Origin: an uncultured Acidimicrobiales bacterium
Lineage (GTDB): Bacteria; Actinomycetota; Acidimicrobiia; Acidimicrobiales; Hopanoidiivorantaceae
NCBI GenBank assembly: GCA_958295755.1
Contig: OY282367.1
Span: forward strand, 392,294-456,293
Direction: 5' to 3'
Length of the DNA: 64,000 nt
A model generated the notes under the pieces. That model made no database searches. It was given only the letters and a program-made list of their open reading frames with translations, and had not been told where the DNA came from. Made by a program: the position numbers and the translations under genes. Positions 51,520-60,562 of the stretch are shown piece by piece. The first letter of the stretch is position 1. The number at the start of each line of letters is the position of its first letter.

Positions 51520-53220
51520 ATGTCTGAACAGGTAAAAGTCACATTTCACGGCGGGCTGGGCGACATCGGTCGCAACTGCGCCACCGTGGAAACCGAAGAT
51601 GCCATGTTGGTGCTCGACTGCGGCGTGTTGTTTCCGTCTGAGGAACGCCCCGGTGTGGATTTCGTACTACCTGATCTCTCTTACATTTTTGAGCGAGCCG
51701 AAAAAGTTGTGGGTTGCATCACCACGCACGGCCACGAAGACCATATCGGTGCGCTCCCGCACTTGCTAAGGGAAGTCCCCACTGCTATTCACGGTTCGCC
51801 TTTCACGCTTGGCCTTGCCCGTCGCCGTGTGAAAGAAGCCAAGTTAGAACACCGAGCTGAATGGCGACCACTGGCAGATGGCGAACAGCGCAAGATAGGG
51901 TCTTTCAGTTGCGAGTTCATTCCTGTTACCCACTCGGTGCCTGGTGGTCTCATCTCAGCTATTGGCACCCCACAGGGCATCATCTTGCACTCCAGCGATT
52001 TCAAGTTGGATCGCAACCCGGTAGATGACAGACACACCGACCTCGCCCGCATCAGCACTCTAGCAAGTAGCCCCGGTATCCGTCTGCTGCTGGCCGACTC
52101 TACCAACGCTGATATGGCTGGCAGCACCGCCTCAGAAAGCGAAATCGGCCCTGCCATTGCAGAGGTGCTGGCTACTAACCAAGGCAGAAGGATTGTTGTA
52201 GCTTGTTTCGCCAGTCACCTCCATCGTGTTCAACAAGTAGTGGATGCCGCAGTTAGAGACAACAGAATGGTGGCCACGCTTGGGATGTCAATGCAGCGAA
52301 ATGTGCGCCTAGGGCGTGATCTCGGTATCATCCATATTCCCGAAGAGAGCTTTGTTTCAATTGAAGAGTCCGACTATTTGGCACCCGAGGAGCTTTGCGT
52401 GCTTTCCACAGGTTCGCAAGCTGAACCTCGCTCTTCGCTCGCCACAGCCGCAGCAGGCGACAACCGCTGGATAAAGCTCGGCGAAGACGACACTGTCGTG
52501 TTGAGTGCCCACCCTATCCCTGGCAATGAGGCTGCCGTAGCAAACATGATCAACCGTTTGATGGAGCTAGGTGCCAAAGTTGTACATGCGGGCGCGCTTC
52601 ACACATCTGGGCACGGCAAACGCGACGAGCTAGCCGAGCTTCATGCAGCCGCTTCGCCTGAGTGGTTCGTTCCGGTGCATGGCGAGCTGCGCCATATGCT
52701 CGCCCACGCCGACCTCGCCGAAGTCAGAGGAATGAATCCAGAAAGGGTGATCCTTGCCAGAGACGGCGACCAGGTGGTGCTTTCAGACAAAGGTCTGCAT
52801 CTCAACTCGAAAGTCACACCGGGTGACTATCTGCTGGTGAATGGCAAAATCGTAGATATAGACCGAGGCATGCTACGGGAACGCCGCAAGCTGAGAGATG
52901 AAGGAGTGATAGCAGTGTCGGTTTTATTGCGGTCTGGCGAGGCTGACCTTTCGGCGGTCGATGTGTTTGTGGAGTCGAGAGGCTGGTTGGACGAACCTGA
53001 AAGGTCTAGATGCGAAGAACAAGTGGAAGAAGCTGTGCTTGATATAGTCGTTAGATTCTTGTCTAACTTTTCGGAAAGTGCCAGTGCCAGTGAGCTAGAC
53101 GAAGGCGATATGGAAGAGCTCGACTATCAAATACGGCGAGCAGCAGGCAAACGAGTGAGAGCAATCACAGGTCGCCGACCAGTCGTCATCCCCATAGTTC
53201 ACCGTATGCCTAGAGATTAA
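51520..53220 (+). CDS. rnj: ribonuclease J
   Basis: A 566-residue metallo-beta-lactamase/beta-CASP ribonuclease. Metal site THGHEDHIGALPHLL near residue 72, VTHSVPGGL, HSSDFKLD, and the beta-CASP LLLADSTNAD and ALHTSGHGKRDEL motifs. Processes and degrades mRNA and matures rRNA in the cytosol. A C-terminal RNase J domain is present (from DGDQVVLSDKG). Position dapA-rnj-ftsK matches the actinobacterial gene order. Confidence 0.95.
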   Translation: MSEQVKVTFHGGLGDIGRNCATVETEDAMLVLDCGVLFPSEERPGVDFVLPDLSYIFERAEKVVGCITTHGHEDHIGALPHLLREVPTAIHGSPFTLGLARRRVKEAKLEHRAEWRPLADGEQRKIGSFSCEFIPVTHSVPGGLISAIGTPQGIILHSSDFKLDRNPVDDRHTDLARISTLASSPGIRLLLADSTNADMAGSTASESEIGPAIAEVLATNQGRRIVVACFASHLHRVQQVVDAAVRDNRMVATLGMSMQRNVRLGRDLGIIHIPEESFVSIEESDYLAPEELCVLSTGSQAEPRSSLATAAAGDNRWIKLGEDDTVVLSAHPIPGNEAAVANMINRLMELGAKVVHAGALHTSGHGKRDELAELHAAASPEWFVPVHGELRHMLAHADLAEVRGMNPERVILARDGDQVVLSDKGLHLNSKVTPGDYLLVNGKIVDIDRGMLRERRKLRDEGVIAVSVLLRSGEADLSAVDVFVESRGWLDEPERSRCEEQVEEAVLDIVVRFLSNFSESASASELDEGDMEELDYQIRRAAGKRVRAITGRRPVVIPIVHRMPRD

Positions 53221-53307
53221 TTGGAAATTAATTGGAAATGGTAGCCAGTAGCTACTAAATTTAGAGGTGGAGTAGGGGCCAGAACCTGAAAGGGACGCCG
53301 CAAGGCT

Positions 53308-55845
53308 ATGGCCACCACAAAAACTAATTCAAAGATCGCCACTCAAGCCAAAGGCGTTCTGCGTGAACACAACTTGGATATCGCTGGGCTTGTGCTCGTG
53401 CTGGCAGGCATCATCATCGCCTGCGGTGTCTACGGAAGTTTCGCAGGCACGCTTGGTAGCTGGATAGATACAGGTCTGGGCGCATCGCTAGGCATTTTGC
53501 GCTTTTTGTTGCCACCTGCTTGTGTGGCTTTGGGCATCTCGCTGATTCGTGAGCCGAGCAGGCGGGCAAAAGTGCGGAAAGTTGAATCAGACAAAGAGAC
53601 AGTTAAATCAGACAAAGAGACAGTTAAAGAAGTAGCTAAAGAAACACCCGACATCGCCTTCAGGATCATCGTCGGCTCAGTGTTGCTTATCGTAGGTGCC
53701 TCTGGGTTGGCGCATATTATGCGCGGTCAGAGTGGCGACAGAATTGAAGACTTCGCTCGTGCGGGCGGTGCTTTTGGTAGTGCCATAGGTACGCCTTTGG
53801 AGGCTCTTATGGGTGGCTTCGTAGCGGGTTGTGTGTTGATAGCGGTGGCTTTGTTCGGATATATTTTGGCTAGCCGAACCACTTTGCAGCGGTGTGCCAG
53901 TGTTGTGGCAAAGGTGTTTGTGATGACAGGGCGAGGGTGTGTTGCGTTCTGGCGCAAGATGGAAGGTTCTAGCTCAAAGCCGCCATCTGCCGAAGAAGGT
54001 ACAGAAGAGATGCCAAATGTTTTCAGCTACGAAGACAGTAAAAAATCTTCTCCCTATGACTATGACCAAGACGACAGTTTGAACGGTGCCGATGCTGGCG
54101 ATCCAGTTGACGAGTTCCTCTTGACATCCGGAACAGACAAAGCAACCGAAACAGACAAAAAATCTCGCTCTCAAAAAGGCATCGCAGCTGATGAGGTAGC
54201 GAGCAGCGACATATCAGGCACCAGCGAAGATTCCGCAGAACTGGATGCTCTCAAATTCGATGAAACCACAAGCCACAAGCCAGTAGGCAAAGGCGAAACT
54301 TCTTGGAAGTTGCCGTCGCTAGACCTTCTAGGATTAGCCGAAAAAGTCGACCTAGATGAAGTCCAAGCCCGCGAACGAGGCGAGATCTTAGAGAAATCTC
54401 TAGCAGCCCTAGGTGTGGAAACCCGTCTAGTGGGTATGGTCATTGGCCCAACCGTTACCCGCTACGAGTTAGAACTGGCCGAAGGTACTAAGGTCTCTCG
54501 TCTCACTAGTCTCAACAAAGATATCGCCTATGCTATGGCTTCGCCAGATGTGAGAATCCTGGCGCCTATTCCCGGACGGCGAGCTATTGGTGTGGAAGTG
54601 CCTAATATCGGCCGCCAAGCCGTGTTGGTCGGCGACATTCTCAGCTCGCAAGAGGCCGAAAAAGCCTCTCATCCACTAGATGTGGCTATCGGGCGTGATA
54701 TCACCGGACGCTCTATTCTCATCAACTTGGCACGCATGCCACATCTGCTCATCGCTGGCTCTACGGGCTCGGGCAAATCGTCTTGTTTGAATGTGATGAT
54801 CACTTCGTTGCTTATGCGCTCTACCCCTGATGAGCTGCGGATGATTCTGGTGGATCCGAAGATGGTGGAGATGCGCCAGTTCGAGCAAGTTCCGCATCTA
54901 CTCACCGAGCCGGTGACCGACCCGAAGAAAGCCGCCAATGCTCTCAACTGGGCCGTCAAAGAGATGGATCGCCGCTACAGGTTGCTTTCCACTGCTGGCT
55001 TCCGTGACATCGCTGGCTATAACGAAGCTCAAGCTCAAGGTATGTTTGATGGCGAAGAGGAGTTCCCTTGTTTGCCGTTTATTTTGGTGGTGGTAGATGA
55101 GCTGTCAGACTTGATGATGGTTGCGCCCAGAGATGTGGAAGATGCTATCTGTCGCATCGCTCAAATGGCGAGGGCTGTGGGTATTCACCTTGTCATCGCC
55201 ACGCAGCGACCTTCCACGAATGTAATCACCGGGGTCATCAAAGCTAACATCCCTGCCCGACTGGCTTTCTCGGTCTCAAGTCTTACCGACAGCCGTGTCA
55301 TATTGGATCAAGGTGGTGCTGAGCGGCTCGTGGGACAAGGCGATATGTTACTGCTCGGCCCGTCGTCTAGCGCGCCTCGCCGTGTGCAAGGAGCCTGGGT
55401 ATCAGAAGCTGAGGTGCAAAAAGTGGCAGGTGCCTGGCGGCGACAATCCAAAGGCACCGACTATGTAACAGGCATCAGTAGCGAAGACCTCACCGCTTCA
55501 GGCGGCAACAACTCTATGTCGCCTAACAGCGATGACGATGAGCTCTTGCAAGAGGCGATGGAAATAGTAGTGACGACTGGTCTTGGCTCTACTTCCATGC
55601 TGCAGCGTAAGCTTCGTGTCGGCTTCGCTCGAGCAGGTCGCCTGATGGACCTCCTAGAGCAAAAAGGCATTGTTGGCCCCTCCGAAGGCTCTAAAGCTCG
55701 AGAAGTCTATATGACCCCCGAAGAGCTATCTGCCAGCAACACGCCGACAACCCAGTCAGACTCTAAGCCAGCAACCCTTACCGACCCAGAAACCACTGAG
55801 ACCAACCCAGCAACCCTTGAGACTATAGACCGCACCGCCGCCTAG
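53308..55845 (+). CDS. ftsK: DNA translocase FtsK/SpoIIIE
   Basis: An 845-residue DNA pump for chromosome segregation at the septum. Four predicted membrane spans lie in residues 20-200. An acidic linker follows, then the alpha/beta motor (Walker A IAGSTGSGKSSCLN near 490, Walker B FILVVVDELSDLM near 597, ATQRPSTNVITG) and the C-terminal gamma winged helix (MLQRKLRVGFARAGRLMDLLE). A duplicated SDKETVK in the cytosolic loop near residue 95 and a Thr-rich tail (TLTDPETTETNPATLE) are micro-duplications in nonconserved parts. The 87-base spacer before it contains a duplicated TTAATTGGAAA. Confidence 0.95.
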   Translation: MATTKTNSKIATQAKGVLREHNLDIAGLVLVLAGIIIACGVYGSFAGTLGSWIDTGLGASLGILRFLLPPACVALGISLIREPSRRAKVRKVESDKETVKSDKETVKEVAKETPDIAFRIIVGSVLLIVGASGLAHIMRGQSGDRIEDFARAGGAFGSAIGTPLEALMGGFVAGCVLIAVALFGYILASRTTLQRCASVVAKVFVMTGRGCVAFWRKMEGSSSKPPSAEEGTEEMPNVFSYEDSKKSSPYDYDQDDSLNGADAGDPVDEFLLTSGTDKATETDKKSRSQKGIAADEVASSDISGTSEDSAELDALKFDETTSHKPVGKGETSWKLPSLDLLGLAEKVDLDEVQARERGEILEKSLAALGVETRLVGMVIGPTVTRYELELAEGTKVSRLTSLNKDIAYAMASPDVRILAPIPGRRAIGVEVPNIGRQAVLVGDILSSQEAEKASHPLDVAIGRDITGRSILINLARMPHLLIAGSTGSGKSSCLNVMITSLLMRSTPDELRMILVDPKMVEMRQFEQVPHLLTEPVTDPKKAANALNWAVKEMDRRYRLLSTAGFRDIAGYNEAQAQGMFDGEEEFPCLPFILVVVDELSDLMMVAPRDVEDAICRIAQMARAVGIHLVIATQRPSTNVITGVIKANIPARLAFSVSSLTDSRVILDQGGAERLVGQGDMLLLGPSSSAPRRVQGAWVSEAEVQKVAGAWRRQSKGTDYVTGISSEDLTASGGNNSMSPNSDDDELLQEAMEIVVTTGLGSTSMLQRKLRVGFARAGRLMDLLEQKGIVGPSEGSKAREVYMTPEELSASNTPTTQSDSKPATLTDPETTETNPATLETIDRTAA

Positions 55846-55920
55846 CCCAGCGAGCTTTTCTTTTCTTACCAAACATTTAAATATCTCCCATAGCTAAGTC
55901 GGCGATAGGTTGAAGCTTAC

Positions 55921-57537
55921 ATGGCTTTTTCTAGGGCAGAGGCATATGAGGTAGGGGCATATGAGAGTGAGGGGCATCCTCAGCGGTGGTGGATTTTGGG
56001 GTTTTTGTGTTTGTCGTTGGTGTTGATTGTAGCGAGTGTGTCTTCGGTTAATGTGGCGTTGCCTAGTATTCAGAGAGATTTGGATGCTTCAGGGTCTGAT
56101 CTTCAGTGGATAGTTGATTCTTACGCTTTGCTCTTCGCTTGCATGTTGCTGCCGCTCGGTGCTATTGGCGACCATTTGGGCAGGCGCAAAGTTCTCATTG
56201 CTGGGCTGTTGATTTTTGGTATAGCTACGGGCATCGCAGCGGCTGCTGAGGAGGCTTACCAAATCATCGTCATGCGGGCGATAATGGGCACAGCCGCAGC
56301 CCTCATCATGCCTGCCACGCTTTCTATCCTCACTGAGGTTTTCACCAAGCGCGAGCTTCCCAAAGCTATCGCAGTCTGGGCGGCCTTTGCGGGGGCAGGC
56401 GGCATGATCGGCCCCATCGGAGCGGGGCTGGTGCTGAAGTGGTTCTGGTGGGGCGGCGTGTTCGCTCTCACCATTCCGTTAGTGCTTGTGGGGCTGTTCG
56501 GAGCTATTTTCGTGGTGCCATCGTCTCGCAATGGCAACGGAGCGCACCCATTTGACCCGCTCGGCGCACTGCTGTCTATTGCCATCATCGGGGCTTTCGT
56601 CTTCGGCGTGATAGAAGGCCCCAACTACGGCTGGACAAACATGGCAATTCTTGGCATGTTCATCATCACCGCGCTAGCTGGCATTCTCTTTTATTTCTGG
56701 GAGAAAAAAGTGCCGCACCCTATGCTGGATCCGAACTATTTCCGAATCCGCCGCTTCAACTTGAGCGCGTTGGCGATGACAGTCATGTTTTTCGGGCTGT
56801 TCGGCTGGCTGTTTGTGCTCACGCAGTATTTCCAGTTCGCTCAAGGCCACAGCCCGCTCGATGCTGGTTTGCGCATGATGCCGTCTGCTGTGGTGATGTT
56901 GATTGTGGCTCCTCGAAGTGCTATTATCGCTGCCGCTTGGGGTACTCGCAAAATCGTGTCGCGAGGTTTGCTATTGGTGTCTCTCGGCATCGGAGGGCTG
57001 GCGTTTATCACTCCCGACACGCCCTATTGGATTGTGGTGATCTGTCTTGTAGTAGGGGCTTTAGGGGGTTCAATACTAATGCCGACAGTTACCGAGCGCA
57101 TAGTAAGTTCGCTACCGCCTGAGAAAGCAGGGGTCGGCTCGGCCATGAACGACACCACCCGTGAAGTCGGCGGCTCCATCGGCATCGCCATAGTGGGGAG
57201 TTTGCTGGCAGTGGGGTATCGACGAGGGGTAGACGGCACAGTCAGCGAACTGACCGAAGGGTTAGGACAAGCAGGTGGATTTGTAGACAGCGCACGAGAC
57301 TCTATCGGGCGGGCACTGGCTGTGTCGGGTGAACTTGCAAATCGTGGCTTGGTTGGCGAAGCAGGGCAACTTCGAGATGCTGCGATTGGTGCGTTTGACA
57401 GCGGCATGACGCTGGGCTTGGGGATAACAGCCGGTATCGTGTTTTTGACAAGTGTGATTATTTGGCTGTTTTACCCCGCCGATGAGCTTGAAATAGCCCC
57501 TAAAGCTGTTGCGGAGGGGGATGGCAGACCAAGATAG
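55921..57537 (+). CDS. MFS transporter, DHA2 (EmrB/QacA) type
   Basis: A 538-residue membrane protein with about 14 hydrophobic spans. Motif A follows helix 2 (LGAIGDHLGRRKVLIAG) and the DSYALLFACMLLPLGA helix is typical of the drug:H+ antiporter-2 family. Probably exports toxic compounds or lipophilic metabolites by proton exchange. The long loop near the end (GGFVDSARDSIGRALAVSG) is also usual. The N-terminus has a duplicated EAYEVGAYE segment. It is followed after six bases by the exchanger gene. Confidence 0.92.
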   Translation: MAFSRAEAYEVGAYESEGHPQRWWILGFLCLSLVLIVASVSSVNVALPSIQRDLDASGSDLQWIVDSYALLFACMLLPLGAIGDHLGRRKVLIAGLLIFGIATGIAAAAEEAYQIIVMRAIMGTAAALIMPATLSILTEVFTKRELPKAIAVWAAFAGAGGMIGPIGAGLVLKWFWWGGVFALTIPLVLVGLFGAIFVVPSSRNGNGAHPFDPLGALLSIAIIGAFVFGVIEGPNYGWTNMAILGMFIITALAGILFYFWEKKVPHPMLDPNYFRIRRFNLSALAMTVMFFGLFGWLFVLTQYFQFAQGHSPLDAGLRMMPSAVVMLIVAPRSAIIAAAWGTRKIVSRGLLLVSLGIGGLAFITPDTPYWIVVICLVVGALGGSILMPTVTERIVSSLPPEKAGVGSAMNDTTREVGGSIGIAIVGSLLAVGYRRGVDGTVSELTEGLGQAGGFVDSARDSIGRALAVSGELANRGLVGEAGQLRDAAIGAFDSGMTLGLGITAGIVFLTSVIIWLFYPADELEIAPKAVAEGDGRPR

Positions 57538-57543
57538 GCAGTA

Positions 57544-58512
57544 ATGGCTGCTGGCATTATTTTATGTGTCGTCGGCTTGTCGGTGTTGGCATATGTCTCC
57601 GACAAGTTCGTGGAGGCCGCAGGTAGCATCGCCAAACACTACAGCATTTCGCCTGTCATAATAGGTGCTGTAATAGTTGGTTTCGGCACGAGCGCGCCCG
57701 AAATGGCAGTCTCTGGTGTAGCCGCAGCTAGTGGCGACAGCGACCTCGGCATTGGTAATGTCATCGGTTCAAATGTGGCGAATGTAACGCTGGTTTTGGG
57801 GGCAGCCGCTCTTTTTGCCCCTGTGCCTATCCGCCGAGCCTTGCTGAAGCGTGAACTCATTATTGCCATCGGCGCAGTCGGTCTGTTTGCTTTGCTGGTG
57901 CAGGGCGGGCTGCACTTCCTAGACGGGATCATTCTGTTAGGGGTGCTGGCGGGGTTGTTAGCTGGTCTATTCGGCACCGAATGGGACAAACTTTTTCGCC
58001 GGGGCCAACAAAGAGAGGCAGGTTCGCCCGATGTGCCTGTGCCAGCATCAGCTTCCCGGGGCAGTCTCCCACGCCGCGACATCTTCTGGCTAATCATTGG
58101 AATAGTAGGCACTATAGGCAGCGCGCAGCTACTAGTGGAAGGTGCACAACGCTTAGCCGAAGCCTTAGACCTAGGCTCAGGATTTGTCGGACTCACATTA
58201 GTGGCGGCAGGCACATCCCTTCCCGAGCTAGTTACAGCAGCTGCCGCTAGCCGCCGTGGTATGAACGAGCTGATAATAGGCAATATCTTGGGTAGCAACA
58301 TCTTCAACAGTCTCGCAGTTGGTGGTTTGGTAGGAGTCATCGGAGCAACTGACCTCCAAGACGCCAAACTCGCAGGCGCAGCCACCGTTGTCATGGTTAT
58401 TTGCATGCTGGTGATGACCCTGTTCGTTTTTACCAGAGGCAGAGTTTCTCGCATAGAGGGTGCTTTTCTCCTAGCAGCCTGGTTCGTAGCACTGCCTTTC
58501 ACTCTGCCTTAA
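57544..58512 (+). CDS. calcium/sodium antiporter family protein
   Basis: A 322-residue membrane protein of the CaCA superfamily (YrbG-like). The two alpha repeats are visible: GFGTSAPEMAVSGVAAA followed by IGNVIGSNVANVTLVLG, and AAGTSLPELVTAAAASRRG followed by IGNILGSNIFNSLAVGG. About ten membrane spans. Exchanges Ca2+ (or another cation) for Na+ or H+. It is probably co-transcribed with the MFS gene. Confidence 0.93.
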   Translation: MAAGIILCVVGLSVLAYVSDKFVEAAGSIAKHYSISPVIIGAVIVGFGTSAPEMAVSGVAAASGDSDLGIGNVIGSNVANVTLVLGAAALFAPVPIRRALLKRELIIAIGAVGLFALLVQGGLHFLDGIILLGVLAGLLAGLFGTEWDKLFRRGQQREAGSPDVPVPASASRGSLPRRDIFWLIIGIVGTIGSAQLLVEGAQRLAEALDLGSGFVGLTLVAAGTSLPELVTAAAASRRGMNELIIGNILGSNIFNSLAVGGLVGVIGATDLQDAKLAGAATVVMVICMLVMTLFVFTRGRVSRIEGAFLLAAWFVALPFTLP

Positions 58513-58581
58513 GAAGATTTTTTCTGGCTGCTGGGTTCTTTTGTCTTTCTGATTTTCTCTGATGACAGCAAGGTAATCTGA

Positions 58582-59988
58582 ATGGTGATGGCTGAAAGCT
58601 TTTGGATAGAGACTTTGGGGTGCCCGAAAAATCAGGTCGACTCCGACAAAATCGCAGGTTCGTTGCTGTCAGACGGGATGAGACGGGCTGGCGAGGCGAA
58701 AGACGCCGACCTTGTGGTGGTAAATACCTGTGCGTTTGTGGAGTCGGCAAGAGAAGAGTCGGTGGATGTCATTTTGGGCCTGTCTGAACAGGTTAAGCAG
58801 GGTATGTCGGGTGAGCAGGGCATATCCGGTGGGCAGAGACTTGTGGTAACAGGCTGCATGGCCGAGCGATACGGGAGCGAATTGGCTGAAGCGTTGCCAG
58901 AAGTGGATGCGGTTATGGGCTTCGGGATACCTGTAAATATCAGTAAGGGCAATATCAAAAGAGACAGAGTGCCGAAGATGGACTTGCTCAATATGGCGAG
59001 ACCGAAGTCGGAGTTGCCTTGGGCTTATGTGAAGATTGCCGAGGGTTGCGACCGCAGTTGCGGGTATTGCGCTATTCCACAGTTTCGCGGCCCTCAACGT
59101 TCGCGCTCGTCTGAGGTGATTTGCGATGAAGTTGAGTCGCTGCAGGTGCGTGAAGCGGTGCTCATAGCTCAGGATTTAGCAGCTTATGGACGAGATGCAT
59201 CTGTGCGAAATAATACGCGAGAAGCTTTGCGAGATAGTGTGCGAAGCGGCAAGACAAGCTCAAGTCGCCCCATCATCTCGCTCATCAATGAGGTAGCCAA
59301 GCGGGTCGACTGGGTGCGACTGTTGTATCTCTATCCAGCTGATCTAACCGACGAATTAGTAGAAGCTATCCTCGCCACAGGTGTGCCGTATTTTGACCTT
59401 TCGCTTCAGCATGTCTCTCGCCCGTTGTTACGCCGCATGCGTCGCTGGGGTGACGGCGACCGATTCCTCAGTCGCATCCAGCACATCCGCCGCCAAGCAC
59501 CAGATGCAGTATTTCGCTCTAACTTTATCGTGGGCTACCCTGGCGAAACCGAGGAAGACCAGGAGCAGCTTTTGGAATTCATAGATGCAGCCCAGCTGGA
59601 TTGGTGTGCATTCTTTGCTTTCTCTTCCGAAGAAGGCACCTACGCTGCCGACCTTTCCAATCATGTGCCTGCTAGTCTCATCGCCGAAAGGCTTGCAGAG
59701 TTGCGGGAGGCGCAAGATGCTATAACCGAGTCGCATCGCCGTCAACTGCTAGGCGAGCATGTGCGAGTGCTTGTGGACGCGCCAGGTATCGCCCGAAGCC
59801 ACAGAGAAGCTCCGGAGATAGACGGCATAATCCATGTGCCGGCTCACCTTCCAGTCGGTGAGTTTGCAGAAGTTGAGGTTATAGGCTCAGTTGGCCCCGA
59901 TCTTGAAGCAAGATCTGTTGATGCTGGATCTGCTAGTGCCCAGTCTGTAAGTGTTCAGTCAGCCAAGGCGAGGCACGCTCATGGTTGA
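58582..59988 (+). CDS. rimO: ribosomal protein S12 methylthiotransferase RimO
   Basis: A 468-residue methylthiotransferase. N-terminal domain with LGCPKNQVDSDKIAGSL, VNTCAFVESAREES and VVTGCMAERYG (three cluster Cys); radical SAM motif CDRSCGYCAIPQFRGPQRSR near residue 154; C-terminal TRAM domain (from RQLLGEHVRVLVDAP). Modifies Asp of ribosomal protein S12. Loops contain micro-duplications (QGMSGEQGISGGQ; SSSRPI; tail SASAQSVSVQSAK). AAGG eight bases before ATG supports the start. Overlaps pgsA by eight bases. Confidence 0.95.
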   Translation: MVMAESFWIETLGCPKNQVDSDKIAGSLLSDGMRRAGEAKDADLVVVNTCAFVESAREESVDVILGLSEQVKQGMSGEQGISGGQRLVVTGCMAERYGSELAEALPEVDAVMGFGIPVNISKGNIKRDRVPKMDLLNMARPKSELPWAYVKIAEGCDRSCGYCAIPQFRGPQRSRSSEVICDEVESLQVREAVLIAQDLAAYGRDASVRNNTREALRDSVRSGKTSSSRPIISLINEVAKRVDWVRLLYLYPADLTDELVEAILATGVPYFDLSLQHVSRPLLRRMRRWGDGDRFLSRIQHIRRQAPDAVFRSNFIVGYPGETEEDQEQLLEFIDAAQLDWCAFFAFSSEEGTYAADLSNHVPASLIAERLAELREAQDAITESHRRQLLGEHVRVLVDAPGIARSHREAPEIDGIIHVPAHLPVGEFAEVEVIGSVGPDLEARSVDAGSASAQSVSVQSAKARHAHG

Positions 59989-60562
59989 ATCCCGCCCCCG
60001 CTGGAATTGGGCCAACATCCTCACGGTCAGTCGCTTCTTTCTTGCGCCTATAGTCTTCTGGTTGGTTCTGCGAGCCGAAAGCGATAAAGGGGCATCGTGG
60101 TGGCTCGTCATCACGGCAGCCGCTGTTGTTCTAAGCGACGCTTGGGATGGCAAACTCGCCCGCAAACACCAAAACGAAAGCAGGTTCGGCGCATTTCTAG
60201 ACCCATTTGCCGACAAAGTAGTGGTGTTGGGGTGTGCGGCGTGTTTTGTTGCGGTCGGGCGGTATTGGTGGTTGCCGGTGGCACTTCTGTGGCTACGAGA
60301 TGTGGGTATTAGTGTGCTGCGAGTGTTTTATGTGAGGCGAGGCGTGTCGGTGCCCGCCCGGTTGTCTGCCAAGTGGAAAGTTACATTGCAGGGTGCGGCC
60401 CTCATTGCTGCCGCTCTTCCGCCTCTGAAAACCTATGATGAGATGCATGTGATTTTGATTTGGGCTGCGGTGGCCATCACGCTCTATACGGGTGTGCTAT
60501 ATCTGAAAGATGGCTGGCCTTCGAGTGCAACAGCCTCAAATAAGGAGCGCAAACTCAAGTGA
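59981..60562 (+). CDS. pgsA: CDP-alcohol phosphatidyltransferase (PgsA-type)
   Basis: A 193-residue membrane enzyme. The CDP-alcohol motif is complete: SDAWDGKLARKHQNESRFGA followed by FLDPFADKV (DxxDGxxARxxxxxxxxGxxxDxxxD). Makes phosphatidylglycerophosphate or a related phospholipid. ATG at 59981 has AAGGCGAGG at seven bases; an upstream GTG at 59951 would lie inside rimO. Its stop overlaps the cinA GTG (GTGA). The rimO-pgsA-cinA order is common in Actinobacteria. Confidence 0.93.
   Translation: MVESRPRWNWANILTVSRFFLAPIVFWLVLRAESDKGASWWLVITAAAVVLSDAWDGKLARKHQNESRFGAFLDPFADKVVVLGCAACFVAVGRYWWLPVALLWLRDVGISVLRVFYVRRGVSVPARLSAKWKVTLQGAALIAAALPPLKTYDEMHVILIWAAVAITLYTGVLYLKDGWPSSATASNKERKLK

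Noticed and set aside
57639-58502. 287-codon open frame antisense to the cation exchanger
   Set aside because: It mirrors a membrane-protein gene with clear CaCA repeats; the antisense product is Pro/Ser/Thr-rich without recognisable motifs or a ribosome-binding site.
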